DNA from: JAGQYP01 sp041392305
GTDB taxonomy: Bacteria; Bacteroidota; Bacteroidia; Flavobacteriales_D; Crocinitomicaceae
DNA: 64,000 nucleotides
NCBI GenBank assembly: GCA_041392305.1
Contig: JAWKMJ010000012.1
Coordinates: forward strand, 1 to 64,000
Direction of reading: 5' to 3'
Shown: in pieces, positions 9,501 to 18,611 of the stretch
Numbering within the stretch: position 1 is the first letter of the stretch
Layout of the letters: each line of letters opens with the position of its first letter
The notes under the pieces: model-generated
Seen by the model: only the letters and a program-made list of their open reading frames with translations
Told to the model about the DNA's origin: nothing
Databases searched by the model: none
Position numbers and translations under genes: made by a program

Positions 9501-10813
9501 TTGTCTAATTCATAAGCTTTAGCTGTGCTAAAATTAGGTGTAACTCCTCCTGTTTCATCAACTAAGCAGACATAAATATAGCCTGCTGGTAAGTTAGGAA
9601 CGAGTGTGCTATCAAGTGAGACGGTAATATCACCTAAATCACCCGAATGATCAGCTCTCCAGGTTCTCAAAATTCTTTGGGTATTCACTCGAGTCGAAAC
9701 ACCCGTTACACTCCAGGTTTGATCGTCAGCATTGTTATGTCCAATCAATAAGAATTCTTGATCTACATCTGCAAAACTTGCTGAGTTACCTTCAATTTCA
9801 AAGCAGTTTCTGGCTTGAGAAGTATTGTGAAGATTTGAAGCTCCTACATCTCTACCGATTCCAATTACTTCTTTTCCGTAAGTATCTTGATAATCGTAAT
9901 AATCATTCACAATCAAATTAGCAAAATACTTGGCTCCCAAATAATTTTCCAGAATAATTCTTTCAGCATCATTCACAATCTTATTGTAGGCGATAAATTC
10001 GGCCATATCACCTAAAAAGGGGAAGCCTCCCGTATTGCTAATTATCGTATTTCCTTCTACTACTGTTTGCCCATTACAAGAACCCAGACCTGGAGCATTT
10101 GGATGGGTCCATAAAGATCCTACACCACTTGCAGGAGCAGTACCTCCAGCATAACTTGAAAATATTTGTCCATTTAAGTACCCTGTGATTGTTCCAGTGG
10201 TTGCTCCTAGAGGACCTTCGAAAATGTGGCTAACAACATAAACTGTGTTCGGTTGAACAGGTACAGTTGTAAAGGTGTATCCCCAAGAAGGTGTTCCGTC
10301 CCCATCAACATTCAGGTCATAGCCTCCCATATATAGTTCGCCATTCAGAATGTAAATATTCAAACCTCTAACATTTCCACCTTGTTCGTAAAGAATTTGT
10401 CGGGTAGTTACATCTGTCCCTGTGCGAAAAGCTAAAATTGTTGTTCTTTCTGTGTAAGGACCACTATTGTTAATATCATCTTTCGTTATAAACTGAAGGA
10501 ATTTATTAGGGAAAAATCGTACGATTGGTTCCCCGTTTATGGAAGCACTTAAATCTGATCTATAAGTTGGCTGAAAAGCAGGATCGGTTTGGGTTGGAGA
10601 GTTGTCATCCTGCGACAAAGATTCATCCTGCCAAATGGACAAAAGAGCGCCATCTGGGGCTACAATGGAACCTGCATCTAACCAAAGTTTACAATCACTA
10701 TCAGGACCTGCGACTTCTGTGCTCACTCCACCTGGACCTTTTTGTCCCATCAGGAGTCCACTAAATGTGAAATAAATTAGCATGAGTGCAATACTGGACA
10801 GGTAATTTCTCAT
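6551..10813 (-). CDS. Large T9SS surface protein with Calx-beta domains
   Basis: This is a 1420-residue exported protein (signal peptide about 1-23, ending LLMG). It has two similar LamG-like jelly-roll modules, about residues 40-460 and 840-1230. Each contains LWLDA/IIWLNPND-like starts, an EQGGxxxGxNIYI segment and a closing block with LENxxxxKY, a short YxYEV(I/A)GIG segment and LLxGHxNA. Between them lie about three beta-sandwich repeats with Calx-beta features (GSATLGSDYTV, DEPDETINFQLSNPT, TIKD). The C-terminus is a type A sorting domain (VFPNPIGEGNLTIEL, VFDMTGRLI, LEKGAYLLRI), so it is exported by T9SS and probably anchored on the surface. Calx-beta domains bind calcium and the LamG-like fold often binds glycans, so an adhesin role is plausible but inferred. 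Confidence 0.9.
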   Translation of the reverse strand: MRNYLSSIALMLIYFTFSGLLMGQKGPGGVSTEVAGPDSDCKLWLDAGSIVAPDGALLSIWQDESLSQDDNSPTQTDPAFQPTYRSDLSASINGEPIVRFFPNKFLQFITKDDINNSGPYTERTTILAFRTGTDVTTRQILYEQGGNVRGLNIYILNGELYMGGYDLNVDGDGTPSWGYTFTTVPVQPNTVYVVSHIFEGPLGATTGTITGYLNGQIFSSYAGGTAPASGVGSLWTHPNAPGLGSCNGQTVVEGNTIISNTGGFPFLGDMAEFIAYNKIVNDAERIILENYLGAKYFANLIVNDYYDYQDTYGKEVIGIGRDVGASNLHNTSQARNCFEIEGNSASFADVDQEFLLIGHNNADDQTWSVTGVSTRVNTQRILRTWRADHSGDLGDITVSLDSTLVPNLPAGYIYVCLVDETGGVTPNFSTAKAYELDNGGAGNIFSNTFPIPHGSYISIGIVKPTAYFTYSTTSAFENNGPVQNVNVPLELNFIPISDKIIDYISTSISANNPSDYTVPGVSTTISAGTNTANIATTVEFDLIPESTENYRLTISTTATVQGIAIGVTNNINLFTIFDDDNTPKIAFNAATSTTPENAGAITIQINRSGNTTPAVSCQYRLRIVGGSGTATSGADYTFVTGTATFASGVTTYNMPITILDDLLDEPNETVIFELFNVSAGADIEPTGVEHELTIIDDDSPPIVQFRVSASQGPETVGGPLIEVYINAPSSQDITVDYTDLLTGSATLGSDYTVPVTGTLTILAGDTVVYLPLFVVNDAANEPDETINFQLSNPTNATLLGNTTHTYTIKDYTSFEWTGCAGVGTSSDNIIWLNPNDLGTANGGLVTFFTDVSPNGNDAISPAGVQDGIMNQAYSNNRNMLNLDGTDDEYEIFDDALINTSNFNSKHTLVVFETGTINAASTNKEIIYEQGGGTNGINIYIYQGNLYFNIWSISQGWGPISVNTAANLSSNSLYIAVLEYTNDGSNAYITGYLNGATVGTSSVASATPILNSHGDEGAIGGLTGSTRFHDGSTNNSVNFSGRVGDFIHFSDAPFNNTRRIILENHMSSKYNIALSSNQKYPIAWAGTYSYEVAGIGQFSSQDNHSDAQGRAIVRINNANDLDDNDFLLWGHDNASFSISPTPGTADVPGGIDNRLHRVWRIAEPGGNIGTVQISFDLSGLAGGPFNVNDLYLLVDSDDGNFSNSSVISTGRTMAGQTVTFSGIDFNNGQWFTLGTSSAINPLPIELLYFDAKLVNGQVKTSWETASEINNDYFKIEKTTDGQTFELVGIIDGAGNSSAPLYYELVDPNPITGISYYRLTQVDFDGTSTKSDLKSVVYQPKEIRISVFPNPIGEGNLTIELDGVQNTDFKIEVFDMTGRLILSNRKELFNGQNALTLDYLEKGAYLLRIQNQGEEFTFSLIK

Positions 10814-10908
10814 TTTTTTTTGAAGTTGTTAGTTATATGGTATTCTAAATTCAGTCTAAAACAATTGCCTAAATTAATAATTTTAATCTATATTTTCAAG
10901 CAATCATT

Positions 10909-12702
10909 TTGAAGCAAGACGTAAAAAACATATTAAAAGTTCTTCCAAAATCTCCCGGGGTTTATCAATATTTTGACAAATCAGGAAAAGTAATCTACGT
11001 AGGCAAGGCCAAGAACCTGAAGAACAGAGTGTCTTCTTATTTCAACAAACAACAATATGAAAATGCCAAAACGAAAATTTTGGTAAAACATATCATGAAT
11101 ATTGAATATATAGTCGTGGATACCGAACAGGACGCTCTTTTGCTTGAAAATTCGCTAATTAAAAAGTTTCAACCTAAATACAATATTCAACTTAAAGATG
11201 ATAAGACTTACCCTTGGATTTGTATTAAAAATGAACGCTTTCCAAGAGTTTTTTCTACACGAAATGTGATTAAGGATGGGTCTGATTATTTTGGTCCATT
11301 TACATCAGTCAAGGTGATGAATACCATGTTGGAGTTGTTCAGGCAAATCTACCCTTTGCGGACTTGCAAACTCAATTTATCTCAACAAAATATTGAATCT
11401 GGAAAATTGAAAGTTTGCCTGGAATACCACTTAGGCAAATGCAAGGCACCATGTATAGGTGAAGAATCAGAAACCAACTACAATGGCTATATCGAAGAGA
11501 TTAAAAATATCCTAAAAGGAAATGTTTCTTCCGTGATTTCGAGATTTAAAGATTACATGCAAGAGCTTTCGGAAAATTACGAGTTTGAAGAGGCCCAAAA
11601 AGTAAAATTGAAGATCGATTTACTGAAAAACTTCCAAACAAAATCAACCATCGTCAATCCTAAAATCAATAATTTGGATGTCATTACAGCGGTAGAAGAT
11701 ATTCAATCTGCCTATGTCAACTATTTGCGAATCATCAATGGTGCAATTATTCAGGCACATACGGTGGAAGTCAAAAAGAAAATGGATGAATCAATTGAAG
11801 AAATACTCTCTCATAGCTTCCTTGAATTAAAAGAAAAATTGAAAAGTAATTGCAGAGAAGTTTTGGTTCAAACTCCCTTAGATATTCAACTTGATGAAAT
11901 TCATTTTGTAGTTCCGCAAAGAGGTGATAGGAAAACCTTGTTGGATCTCAGTTTGAGAAATGCTAAGTACTTCATGATGGATCAGCATAAGAAAAATTCT
12001 CTTGTGGATCCCAATAAAAATGCAAATCGAGTCATGACCACTTTGCAGAAAGATTTAAGTCTGAAAGATCTTCCAGTTCACATCGAATGCTTTGACAACT
12101 CTAACATTCAAGGGACAAATCCTGTGGCGGCTTGCGTAGTTTTTAAAAATGCCAAGCCAAGTAAGAAAGATTATAGACATTTCAATATCAAAACGGTGGA
12201 AGGTCCCAATGATTTTGCATCCATGGAAGAAGTGGTTTATCGTCGTTACAAAAGACTCCTAGATGAAGGAGAAAGCTTGCCTCAACTCATCATTATTGAT
12301 GGAGGGAAAGGGCAATTGAGTTCTGCCTTAAAAAGTCTGGATGAACTAAATTTAAGAGGAAAAATAGCCATTGTTGGAATTGCTAAAAAACTCGAAGAAA
12401 TTTATTTCCCGGGAGATTCTCTGCCCATTTATATCGATAAGAAATCGGAATCGCTGAAACTTATCCAACACCTGAGAAACGAAGCTCATAGGTTTGGAAT
12501 TACGCATCACCGAAACAGAAGATCCAAATCTTCCTTGGTCTCAGAATTAACTCAAATTGAGGGAGTTGGACCAACAACACACGCCAAACTAATCAAACAA
12601 TTTAAATCTGCTAAGAGAGTAAAAGAAGCTAGTATTGAGGAACTTACCTCTGCAATTGGGGCTTCCAAGGCAAAAGTTGTATTCGAATATTTTCATAAAT
12701 AA
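10909..12702 (+). CDS. uvrC: Excinuclease ABC subunit C
   Basis: UvrC makes both incisions in nucleotide excision repair after UvrA/UvrB have marked the damage. The 597-residue sequence shows the full set: GIY-YIG nuclease at the N-terminus (PGVYQYFDKSGKVIYVGKAK, about 16-35), a UvrB-binding UVR motif (ENYEFEEAQKVKLKIDLL, about 222-239), the RNase H-like endonuclease with Asp in ECFDNSNIQG and IIIDGGKGQL, and a helix-hairpin-helix end (LTQIEGVGPTTHAKL). The start is a TTG at 10909; no in-frame ATG lies at a better place, and the family begins just before this point, so TTG is accepted. The Cys cluster CKLNL...CLEYHLGKCKAPC usual for the family is present. It is transcribed away from the large surface protein gene. 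Confidence 0.97.
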   Translation: MKQDVKNILKVLPKSPGVYQYFDKSGKVIYVGKAKNLKNRVSSYFNKQQYENAKTKILVKHIMNIEYIVVDTEQDALLLENSLIKKFQPKYNIQLKDDKTYPWICIKNERFPRVFSTRNVIKDGSDYFGPFTSVKVMNTMLELFRQIYPLRTCKLNLSQQNIESGKLKVCLEYHLGKCKAPCIGEESETNYNGYIEEIKNILKGNVSSVISRFKDYMQELSENYEFEEAQKVKLKIDLLKNFQTKSTIVNPKINNLDVITAVEDIQSAYVNYLRIINGAIIQAHTVEVKKKMDESIEEILSHSFLELKEKLKSNCREVLVQTPLDIQLDEIHFVVPQRGDRKTLLDLSLRNAKYFMMDQHKKNSLVDPNKNANRVMTTLQKDLSLKDLPVHIECFDNSNIQGTNPVAACVVFKNAKPSKKDYRHFNIKTVEGPNDFASMEEVVYRRYKRLLDEGESLPQLIIIDGGKGQLSSALKSLDELNLRGKIAIVGIAKKLEEIYFPGDSLPIYIDKKSESLKLIQHLRNEAHRFGITHHRNRRSKSSLVSELTQIEGVGPTTHAKLIKQFKSAKRVKEASIEELTSAIGASKAKVVFEYFHK

Positions 12703-12725
12703 CTTTTTTTCGATTTGGGATTTTA

Positions 12726-12733
12726 TATTTTTG
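12726..12733 (+). promoter_or_regulatory. -7 promoter element TATTTTTG before the SpoIIE phosphatase gene
   Basis: Exact match to TAnnTTTG, ending seven bases before the GTG start at 12741, so the transcript would have almost no leader. No good -33 element was found. Confidence 0.5.
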
Positions 12734-12740
12734 AGTTACT

Positions 12741-14963
12741 GTGAACTTCATTCGAAATCATATTATAATTGGGTTGTTTGGCTTGCTTTCATTCCTTTTT
12801 TCAGCTTCTTCTTTTGCTCAGTCTTTGAAGCAAACTTGCAATCAAATTATTTCGAATACCCAGTTTTCAGAGGAACAAAAACTGGATTCTTTGCTCATCT
12901 TGTCTGATGTTCAAGTAAGAATCAATACAGATAGTGGAAGGTTTGTCGCTTTTCAATTATTGAAAGAGGCGGAAAAAAACAATAATTCAGATTTCATAGG
13001 TAGTGCCTACCACAATATTGGTGTTTCCTATGCATGGCAAGGGAAGTATGAGGAAGCAATGAAATATTACAATATGAGTTTGGAGGCTTTGCAGAAAAAA
13101 AATGATCCTGCGAGAATTGCTTTGATTCACACGAGTATTGGTGGAGTTTATTTTGATCAAAACAAATACATTGAAAACCTGGAACATTGGTTAGTCGCCA
13201 AATCTTTTGCAGAAAAAGGTGACAATATTAAAAGAGTAGAGATGTGTAATAACAACTTAGGCGCTTTGTATCTGAAAATTGGAAAAAATGAAGAGGCCAA
13301 GAATCTGTTCTTAGAAAACTTAGAGCTGAATCGCAAAAATAATTGGGAAACCAGTGAAGCTTTTGCATTGGTAAATTTATCTGGGATTTATTTAGAGGAA
13401 AACAAATTGGACACAGCTGAATTGTATGCCCGAAGAGCCTATGAAATTCATTCGAAAGCTGGAATGGAGCGGCAAGCGGCCTCTACTTTGCAAGATTTGG
13501 CAGAACTGGAATTTTTAAAAGGAAATGTAGACAAAGGGATTGAATATGCATTGGAATCCATGGAGACCATGAAACGCTTGAAGGATGATTACAATTACAA
13601 CAATGTGAAAGTTTTCTTAGGAGAGAAATATCTGGATTTAAAGGATTTTCAATTGGCAAAAACCTATTGCTTGGAGACCTATCAGGCCTCGAAAATTATG
13701 GAGTCACTAGGTTTGCAAAGATCTTCCTGCGGGTGTTTGTCAAAAGCCTATTACGGTCTCCAAGATTTTAAAAGGGCCTATGAATTCGAAATGGAATACC
13801 AAAGTTTAAAGGACAGCATCTTAAATGATGATGTGTCATTGGATTTGGCCAAAAGAGAATTCGAAGTCGGCTACAAATTGAAAGCTGAAAAAGACAGCAT
13901 GGAACAAGCTCGAAAAGATGAGATTTCGGAAATAGAGCATCAAAATGAGATTCGTCGACAAAGAAATTTCACCTATTTCGGATTGTTTTTGGCTTTGATT
14001 GCAACCGGGATGTCGCTTTATGTCTTTAGAAATTTTCAGAAAAAGAAAAAAGCAAACAAGGAAATCCTGATGAGTAAACAAATAATCGAAGTCAAAAACA
14101 AAGAAATAACGGACAGTATAAATTATGCCAAGCGAATTCAAACGGCTATGCTGCCTTCTTTGTCTCAATGCGATCAGGTTTTACAAGAGCATTTCATCAT
14201 TTATAAACCAAAAGATATTGTTGCAGGGGATTTTTATTGGGTACAGGAAAAACACGGACGTCGTTATTTTGCCGTGGCAGATTGTACAGGGCATGGTGTT
14301 CCAGGAGCTATGATGTCTGTGGTTTGCAACAATGCTTTAAATAGAGCACTCAGAGAGTTTGACTTGTTGGCGCCTGGAAAGATTTTGGATCAAACAAGAG
14401 AAATTGTGATTTCCGAATTGAATAAAGGGGAGTCTGAACAAGAGTTGGCAAGAAGCATAAAGGATGGGATGGATATTGCTTTAGGATGCGTCTATGAGAT
14501 GAATGGAACCAAAATCTTAGAGTATTCAGGAGCCTATAATTCAATTTATATTTTGCGGCAAGGAGAGCACGCTCAAATCGAAGGGGAGGTTAACATCCAA
14601 AATTATGATGAACAATTACTTATTGAGTTGAAGGCTGATAAACAGCCTGTAGGAATTGGTCATTCCAAGAATAATTTCACTACTAAAAAGATCGTTTTAG
14701 AACCTAACGATCTTATCTATGTATTTAGTGATGGATATGCAGACCAATTTGGTAATGCTGAAAATTTTGGTGATGGAAAATTCAAGAGTATCAAGCCACA
14801 AGGAAAAAAATTCAAAACTAGTAATCTTAAAAAGCTATTAGTGCAAATAGCTGAAAAACCACTAATGCAGCAAAAAATGTTACTCAATTCTAACTTTGAG
14901 GATTGGAAGGGAGATATTGAACAGTTGGATGATGTCTGTGTGATGGGAATTAAAGTGAGTTAA
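12741..14963 (+). CDS. TPR sensor - membrane - SpoIIE (PP2C) phosphatase
   Basis: The 740-residue protein has a signal peptide (about 1-27, ending SFAQ), six or more tetratricopeptide repeats (about 60-370; for example YHNIGVSYAWQGKYEEAMKY), a short coiled coil, one transmembrane helix (about 410-430) and a cytoplasmic SpoIIE-type serine/threonine phosphatase domain (about 460-740). The phosphatase shows the metal-binding acidic residues in IVAGDFYWV, FAVADCTGHGVPGAMMS and IYVFSDGYADQFG. Such proteins sense through the periplasmic TPRs and dephosphorylate a cytoplasmic regulator. The start is GTG, preceded by a -7 box. A possible substrate is the SiaC-like protein encoded at 33115, as SiaA/SiaC in Pseudomonas; this is inference. 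The stop overlaps the convergent lipoprotein gene by four bases. Confidence 0.92.
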   Translation: MNFIRNHIIIGLFGLLSFLFSASSFAQSLKQTCNQIISNTQFSEEQKLDSLLILSDVQVRINTDSGRFVAFQLLKEAEKNNNSDFIGSAYHNIGVSYAWQGKYEEAMKYYNMSLEALQKKNDPARIALIHTSIGGVYFDQNKYIENLEHWLVAKSFAEKGDNIKRVEMCNNNLGALYLKIGKNEEAKNLFLENLELNRKNNWETSEAFALVNLSGIYLEENKLDTAELYARRAYEIHSKAGMERQAASTLQDLAELEFLKGNVDKGIEYALESMETMKRLKDDYNYNNVKVFLGEKYLDLKDFQLAKTYCLETYQASKIMESLGLQRSSCGCLSKAYYGLQDFKRAYEFEMEYQSLKDSILNDDVSLDLAKREFEVGYKLKAEKDSMEQARKDEISEIEHQNEIRRQRNFTYFGLFLALIATGMSLYVFRNFQKKKKANKEILMSKQIIEVKNKEITDSINYAKRIQTAMLPSLSQCDQVLQEHFIIYKPKDIVAGDFYWVQEKHGRRYFAVADCTGHGVPGAMMSVVCNNALNRALREFDLLAPGKILDQTREIVISELNKGESEQELARSIKDGMDIALGCVYEMNGTKILEYSGAYNSIYILRQGEHAQIEGEVNIQNYDEQLLIELKADKQPVGIGHSKNNFTTKKIVLEPNDLIYVFSDGYADQFGNAENFGDGKFKSIKPQGKKFKTSNLKKLLVQIAEKPLMQQKMLLNSNFEDWKGDIEQLDDVCVMGIKVS

Positions 14964-16003
14964 TCTCCATCATTTGAACTGTAAAGCAAAGTGGCACTCA
15001 TAAATTGTGGCAAATCATATTTGATGTAAGAAAGTAAGGATTTTAATTCCAAATAGATCGTCTGAATAGCTGCCGACTCATTTAGTATTGCATTTCTTAA
15101 ATTGATACTTTGCAAGGCATTTACTTTTTGAAGAATCGAATACCATTTTTCTAAAATCAAATTTGCGGTATTTTCTCCTCCATTACTCCTGCAAATATCG
15201 GCTAGTCCTTTTCCATTATAGCCCTCAAATACACGGAGCATAATCAAAATATCTTGCCGCAAAATGGCTAAAGATTGAAGTGCAAAGTTAGATTCTACCA
15301 TATTCAAATCAAGTGTAGTGTTTTGATCCAAACCAGATGGAATCCCCAACTTTTCATGTAGCATTAGTTCCAATTTGAGTACATAATTATTGTAGAAAAA
15401 ATTAGAAGCAGTGTAGACTCCAGATCCTTCATTGTTTTCAAAGTTTGAATATTCGGTTGCTTCCCACATACTTTTTAACCTGTCTTTATGATTCTTAAGA
15501 ATACTTGTGGTTTGAAACAAATATTCTCGTGATTGAGAGGAAACCTGCAGTGTATCAAATGCATGTTCGCGGAAAAGAAGATATTCTAGTGCACTCAATC
15601 CTTTTCTTCGACTCGATTGATTCACAATCAGAGAACTATCTATGGTGGTGGTACTTTGAGTGGTAGCTAGGATATAGGCTGAATCAACAGGCCATTTATG
15701 TATTCGGAAATGAATGTAAGTCGTAGCTATTGCCTCTGTTTCAAAAAAGTTAATGTTATTCCAGCTGAATAATACAGAGGAAAAATACTCCTTTACTTTC
15801 TGAATATTATATGGATCGAAATTCTGGTTGTGAATCTCTTGAACATAATAAAAAAGTGAATCCACATCATTGTTGAAGGTCTCATGATTTGGTCTGAGTA
15901 AGTTAGATGAAAGATCTCTTAATACTTCTTCATGCGGAACAGGTTCTGTTTTCTTGCATGCGAAAGTCAAGCTGATGAGCAATAGAAACAATATCTTTTT
16001 CAT
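14960..16003 (-). CDS. Imelysin-like lipoprotein (variant motif)
   Basis: The 347-residue lipoprotein (lipobox LTFAC, Cys16) is helical throughout and resembles the imelysin (IrpA-like) family of periplasmic or surface proteins linked to iron uptake. The family hallmark GxHxxE appears as GLSALEYLLF, that is GxSxxE: the His is replaced by Ser while the Glu and the following hydrophobic block remain. Other features fit the family: a long four-helix arrangement, internal repetition of helices and a trailing helix rich in Leu. It is the third gene of a tightly packed set (upstream gene ends one base away), after a canonical imelysin and a di-heme oxidoreductase. A role in metal capture is inferred from context; the changed motif argues for a different ligand or a non-metal role. 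Confidence 0.75.
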   Translation of the reverse strand: MKKILFLLLISLTFACKKTEPVPHEEVLRDLSSNLLRPNHETFNNDVDSLFYYVQEIHNQNFDPYNIQKVKEYFSSVLFSWNNINFFETEAIATTYIHFRIHKWPVDSAYILATTQSTTTIDSSLIVNQSSRRKGLSALEYLLFREHAFDTLQVSSQSREYLFQTTSILKNHKDRLKSMWEATEYSNFENNEGSGVYTASNFFYNNYVLKLELMLHEKLGIPSGLDQNTTLDLNMVESNFALQSLAILRQDILIMLRVFEGYNGKGLADICRSNGGENTANLILEKWYSILQKVNALQSINLRNAILNESAAIQTIYLELKSLLSYIKYDLPQFMSATLLYSSNDGD

Positions 16004-17404
16004 TTATAGTGTTTTTAAGAATTCAATAAGACTACTGCGGTCACTCTTGGGTAAGTTTTTAAATCGATCAATCACAGTAATCGACTCCCCTCCATGCCAC
16101 AAAATAGCTTCTTCCAAATTTCGTGCGCGACCGTCATGAAGATAATAAGTATGTCCATTTACGGTTTCAAAAAGTCCAATGCCCCACAAGGGAGGAGTAC
16201 GCCATTCATTTCCATTGGCCAAATAATCTGGTCTATGGTCTGTTAAACCACTTCCCATGTCATGTAATAATAAGTCTGTAAATGGAAAAATCTTCTGATT
16301 TGATAAATGTGAAAAGTTAGGGTGAATCCCAGTAGTGAAGGTATAGGTATGGCAAGATTGGCAGCCCACTTTGAAAAACAATTCTTTTCCTCGAATAACA
16401 TTTGGATTATCAATATTTCTTCGTGCCGGGACAGCTAATGATGAAGCATAAAGTACAACTTTATCCAAATCTTCGTCTTCAAGTTCGGGAGTTCCACCAT
16501 TTGCTGCATTGAGACAATCCTGCTGAGGAGAAGTACAATTTTCTGTCGAAAACAAACTGGTAGTAATGCCAATATCCCCAAGAAATGCTCCAGCTACTTG
16601 TTGTTTCAAACTGGGTTGATTTGCTTTCCATCCAAATCTTCCTATTTTTTGATTGTTTTCAATATAGTCCCATACATAATTGGGTTTACCGGAAATTTCA
16701 TCTCCATTCAAGTCCCATTCATCTGCATGAGCAATTATGTCTGCTTCTGAAATAGCTTCGAGCAATCCCAAACCAATCATTTGGTTGCCAACCCTTGGGG
16801 AAAATAGAATGCCGGGATCTAAAGAGCCATAATTTAGATTCGAAATGGTATAAATAGGTTCTCTTAATTCGTAAGCAGATCCGTCCGGATAATTTCCTGA
16901 AATTAAATTGAAGCTCACATTGATTTCAGCCTCAGGTAACACTCCTTGAATGGATTTGTCATTGAGCTGGCCACCATAATTTGGATCTGGATTGGGTCCT
17001 CCATGTACATCTGTACCACCAATACTAAGGCGCATCAAAAAGCCTTCAGTTCCGCTCATTCCAGGTAAAATAGGAGTACCTCTTCCATCCTTAAAATGAC
17101 AGCCCGAACAATTTCGAGCATTAAAAAGTGGGCCCAACCCATCTCTTGCTGTAGTAGAAGATGGTGCTGTGACCCAATTTTGATTGAAGAAGCTGTTTCC
17201 TACAAAAAAGTGCAACTCGTCTAATCCGCCCAATGCGGGAGCTGGAAGAGAAAAGGCATTTGTAGAGAAATCATAGACCGTCAAATCTCCTCCTAAACGC
17301 TCATCTTCTTGAGGTTCAGAAATAGAATCTTTTTTGCATGAATTCAATCCACTCCCTGAGAATAGAATAATTCCTGTTGTCAAAAATAGAACGGTCTTCT
17401 TCAT
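16004..17404 (-). CDS. Di-heme thiol-oxidoreductase-like lipoprotein
   Basis: The 466-residue lipoprotein (lipobox GLNSC, Cys23) belongs to the di-heme cytochrome family annotated as thiol oxidoreductase. Two heme c attachment motifs are visible: CSGCH (about residues 99-103) and CQSCH (about 350). Family blocks also seen are GPLFNARNCSGCH, DGRG, EPIYTISNLNYG, RVGNQMIGLGLLEAI, FGWKANQPSLKQQ, FFKVGCQSCH, DLLLHDMG and TPPLWGIGL with YLHDGRARNLEEAILWHGGE at the end, which is very diagnostic. It would work in the periplasm with heme c. It lies between two imelysin-like genes (six bases after one, abutting the other), a recurring arrangement in iron-related loci, so its likely job is redox handling of a metal or metal complex; the physiological reaction is not settled for this family. 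Confidence 0.9.
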   Translation of the reverse strand: MKKTVLFLTTGIILFSGSGLNSCKKDSISEPQEDERLGGDLTVYDFSTNAFSLPAPALGGLDELHFFVGNSFFNQNWVTAPSSTTARDGLGPLFNARNCSGCHFKDGRGTPILPGMSGTEGFLMRLSIGGTDVHGGPNPDPNYGGQLNDKSIQGVLPEAEINVSFNLISGNYPDGSAYELREPIYTISNLNYGSLDPGILFSPRVGNQMIGLGLLEAISEADIIAHADEWDLNGDEISGKPNYVWDYIENNQKIGRFGWKANQPSLKQQVAGAFLGDIGITTSLFSTENCTSPQQDCLNAANGGTPELEDEDLDKVVLYASSLAVPARRNIDNPNVIRGKELFFKVGCQSCHTYTFTTGIHPNFSHLSNQKIFPFTDLLLHDMGSGLTDHRPDYLANGNEWRTPPLWGIGLFETVNGHTYYLHDGRARNLEEAILWHGGESITVIDRFKNLPKSDRSSLIEFLKTL

Positions 17405-17410
17405 ATTCTT

Positions 17411-18589
17411 TTAGCCTGGTAGATCAGTCGAGATAGTTATTCCAATTGCATGAGCTACTTCGGCGATCTTATTTCCATTATTTTGTAGTTGAAGTATTGC
17501 AGTCATAATCGGTCCATTTCCTCCCACAGATTCATTCATAATTGCTAAATCAAAAGGGGAAGGAATCGCTTCACAATAAGATTGAGCATTTGAAAGATAA
17601 GAGATCATAGTATTGTTGAGATCAGAATCTAATTTTTCCATAAGATCACTTATCGAGGTTCCTGAAATAACCGTTCCAGACACAGTTGTGTAGCTTCCCA
17701 AATAAACATTCTGAATTCCTTTGGCATTCAAGATAATATCTCGATGCGTGTTGTCTGAGAAACATGAGTGCTCGTCTTCCTGATCTGAATTGTCAAGTGC
17801 AACAAACATTCTTTCTCCTGCCAATTCGGCTTTGGATAAAATCCCCATTCCACTTAACATCTTTTGAAGCGCAAGGTCATTGTCCAGATTGATAAAATAA
17901 CTTCTGTAAGAGCCATTCGTTGCCCATTCATCTTTCAGTTCTGCTAAATGCTGCACTAAAAGATCTGCGCAGACTTTTAAGTATTGCCCTCTTCTATCTG
18001 GATTGGGATTCGAGGGAGTACTCAAATCATAATCTAGGTAAGATCGCTGACCAGGCAATTCTGCCGATGGAGCACTGTTGTCCTGCCCCCAAAGTAAGAA
18101 TTCAATGGCATGATATCCGACAGAAATATTTTCTTCCCCTCCAACTTCATTCAGGCTTTCTAAAGTTGTAGCATCAATAGTGATGGATGTGTTGTTGATG
18201 ATTCCACTGTTAGATGCTCCTTGTACATAGTCCACATAGGATTCATCCAACGGCCAGGCATTGATCATTCCTTCCGGACCATTTGCGTCGTCTATTGGTC
18301 CATCGGAAAATCTAAAAACTTCTGTTTGACCATAAGGTTCGCGTGCATCTAGCCAGGCTTGTTTGCAAATATCAAAATTGGCTTGAGTAGGAGTTGCAAC
18401 AAATGCATATATCGCCGTCTGCATCTCTACAGCCTTGTCATAAGAATCTTTGTATGCATTGTAGGCAATATCGGCATAAGTTGTTTTACATGCCGTTTTC
18501 ATCGCTTCAATTTCTTCTTCCTCCTTCTTCTTTTTACAAGATCCTAGGAATAATAAGGATCCAATTGCTAGTAGTATTATTTTATTCAT
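17411..18589 (-). CDS. Imelysin family lipoprotein
   Basis: The 392-residue lipoprotein (lipobox LFLGSC, Cys18, followed by a Lys/Glu-rich tether KKKKEEEEIE) carries the imelysin signature GYHAIEFLLWGQD, i.e. GxHxxE with the conserved following segment, and other family blocks such as DAREPYGQTEVFRFSDGPID and SGMGILSKAELAGERMFVAL. Imelysins are periplasmic or surface proteins induced by iron limitation in several bacteria; their exact ligand is not firmly known. This is the first gene of a three-gene operon with the di-heme oxidoreductase and the variant imelysin. A -7 box and a palindrome lie just upstream, suggesting regulated expression. Confidence 0.92.
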   Translation of the reverse strand: MNKIILLAIGSLLFLGSCKKKKEEEEIEAMKTACKTTYADIAYNAYKDSYDKAVEMQTAIYAFVATPTQANFDICKQAWLDAREPYGQTEVFRFSDGPIDDANGPEGMINAWPLDESYVDYVQGASNSGIINNTSITIDATTLESLNEVGGEENISVGYHAIEFLLWGQDNSAPSAELPGQRSYLDYDLSTPSNPNPDRRGQYLKVCADLLVQHLAELKDEWATNGSYRSYFINLDNDLALQKMLSGMGILSKAELAGERMFVALDNSDQEDEHSCFSDNTHRDIILNAKGIQNVYLGSYTTVSGTVISGTSISDLMEKLDSDLNNTMISYLSNAQSYCEAIPSPFDLAIMNESVGGNGPIMTAILQLQNNGNKIAEVAHAIGITISTDLPG

Positions 18590-18611
18590 TTTTATTTAGT
18601 TTGATTTGGTG

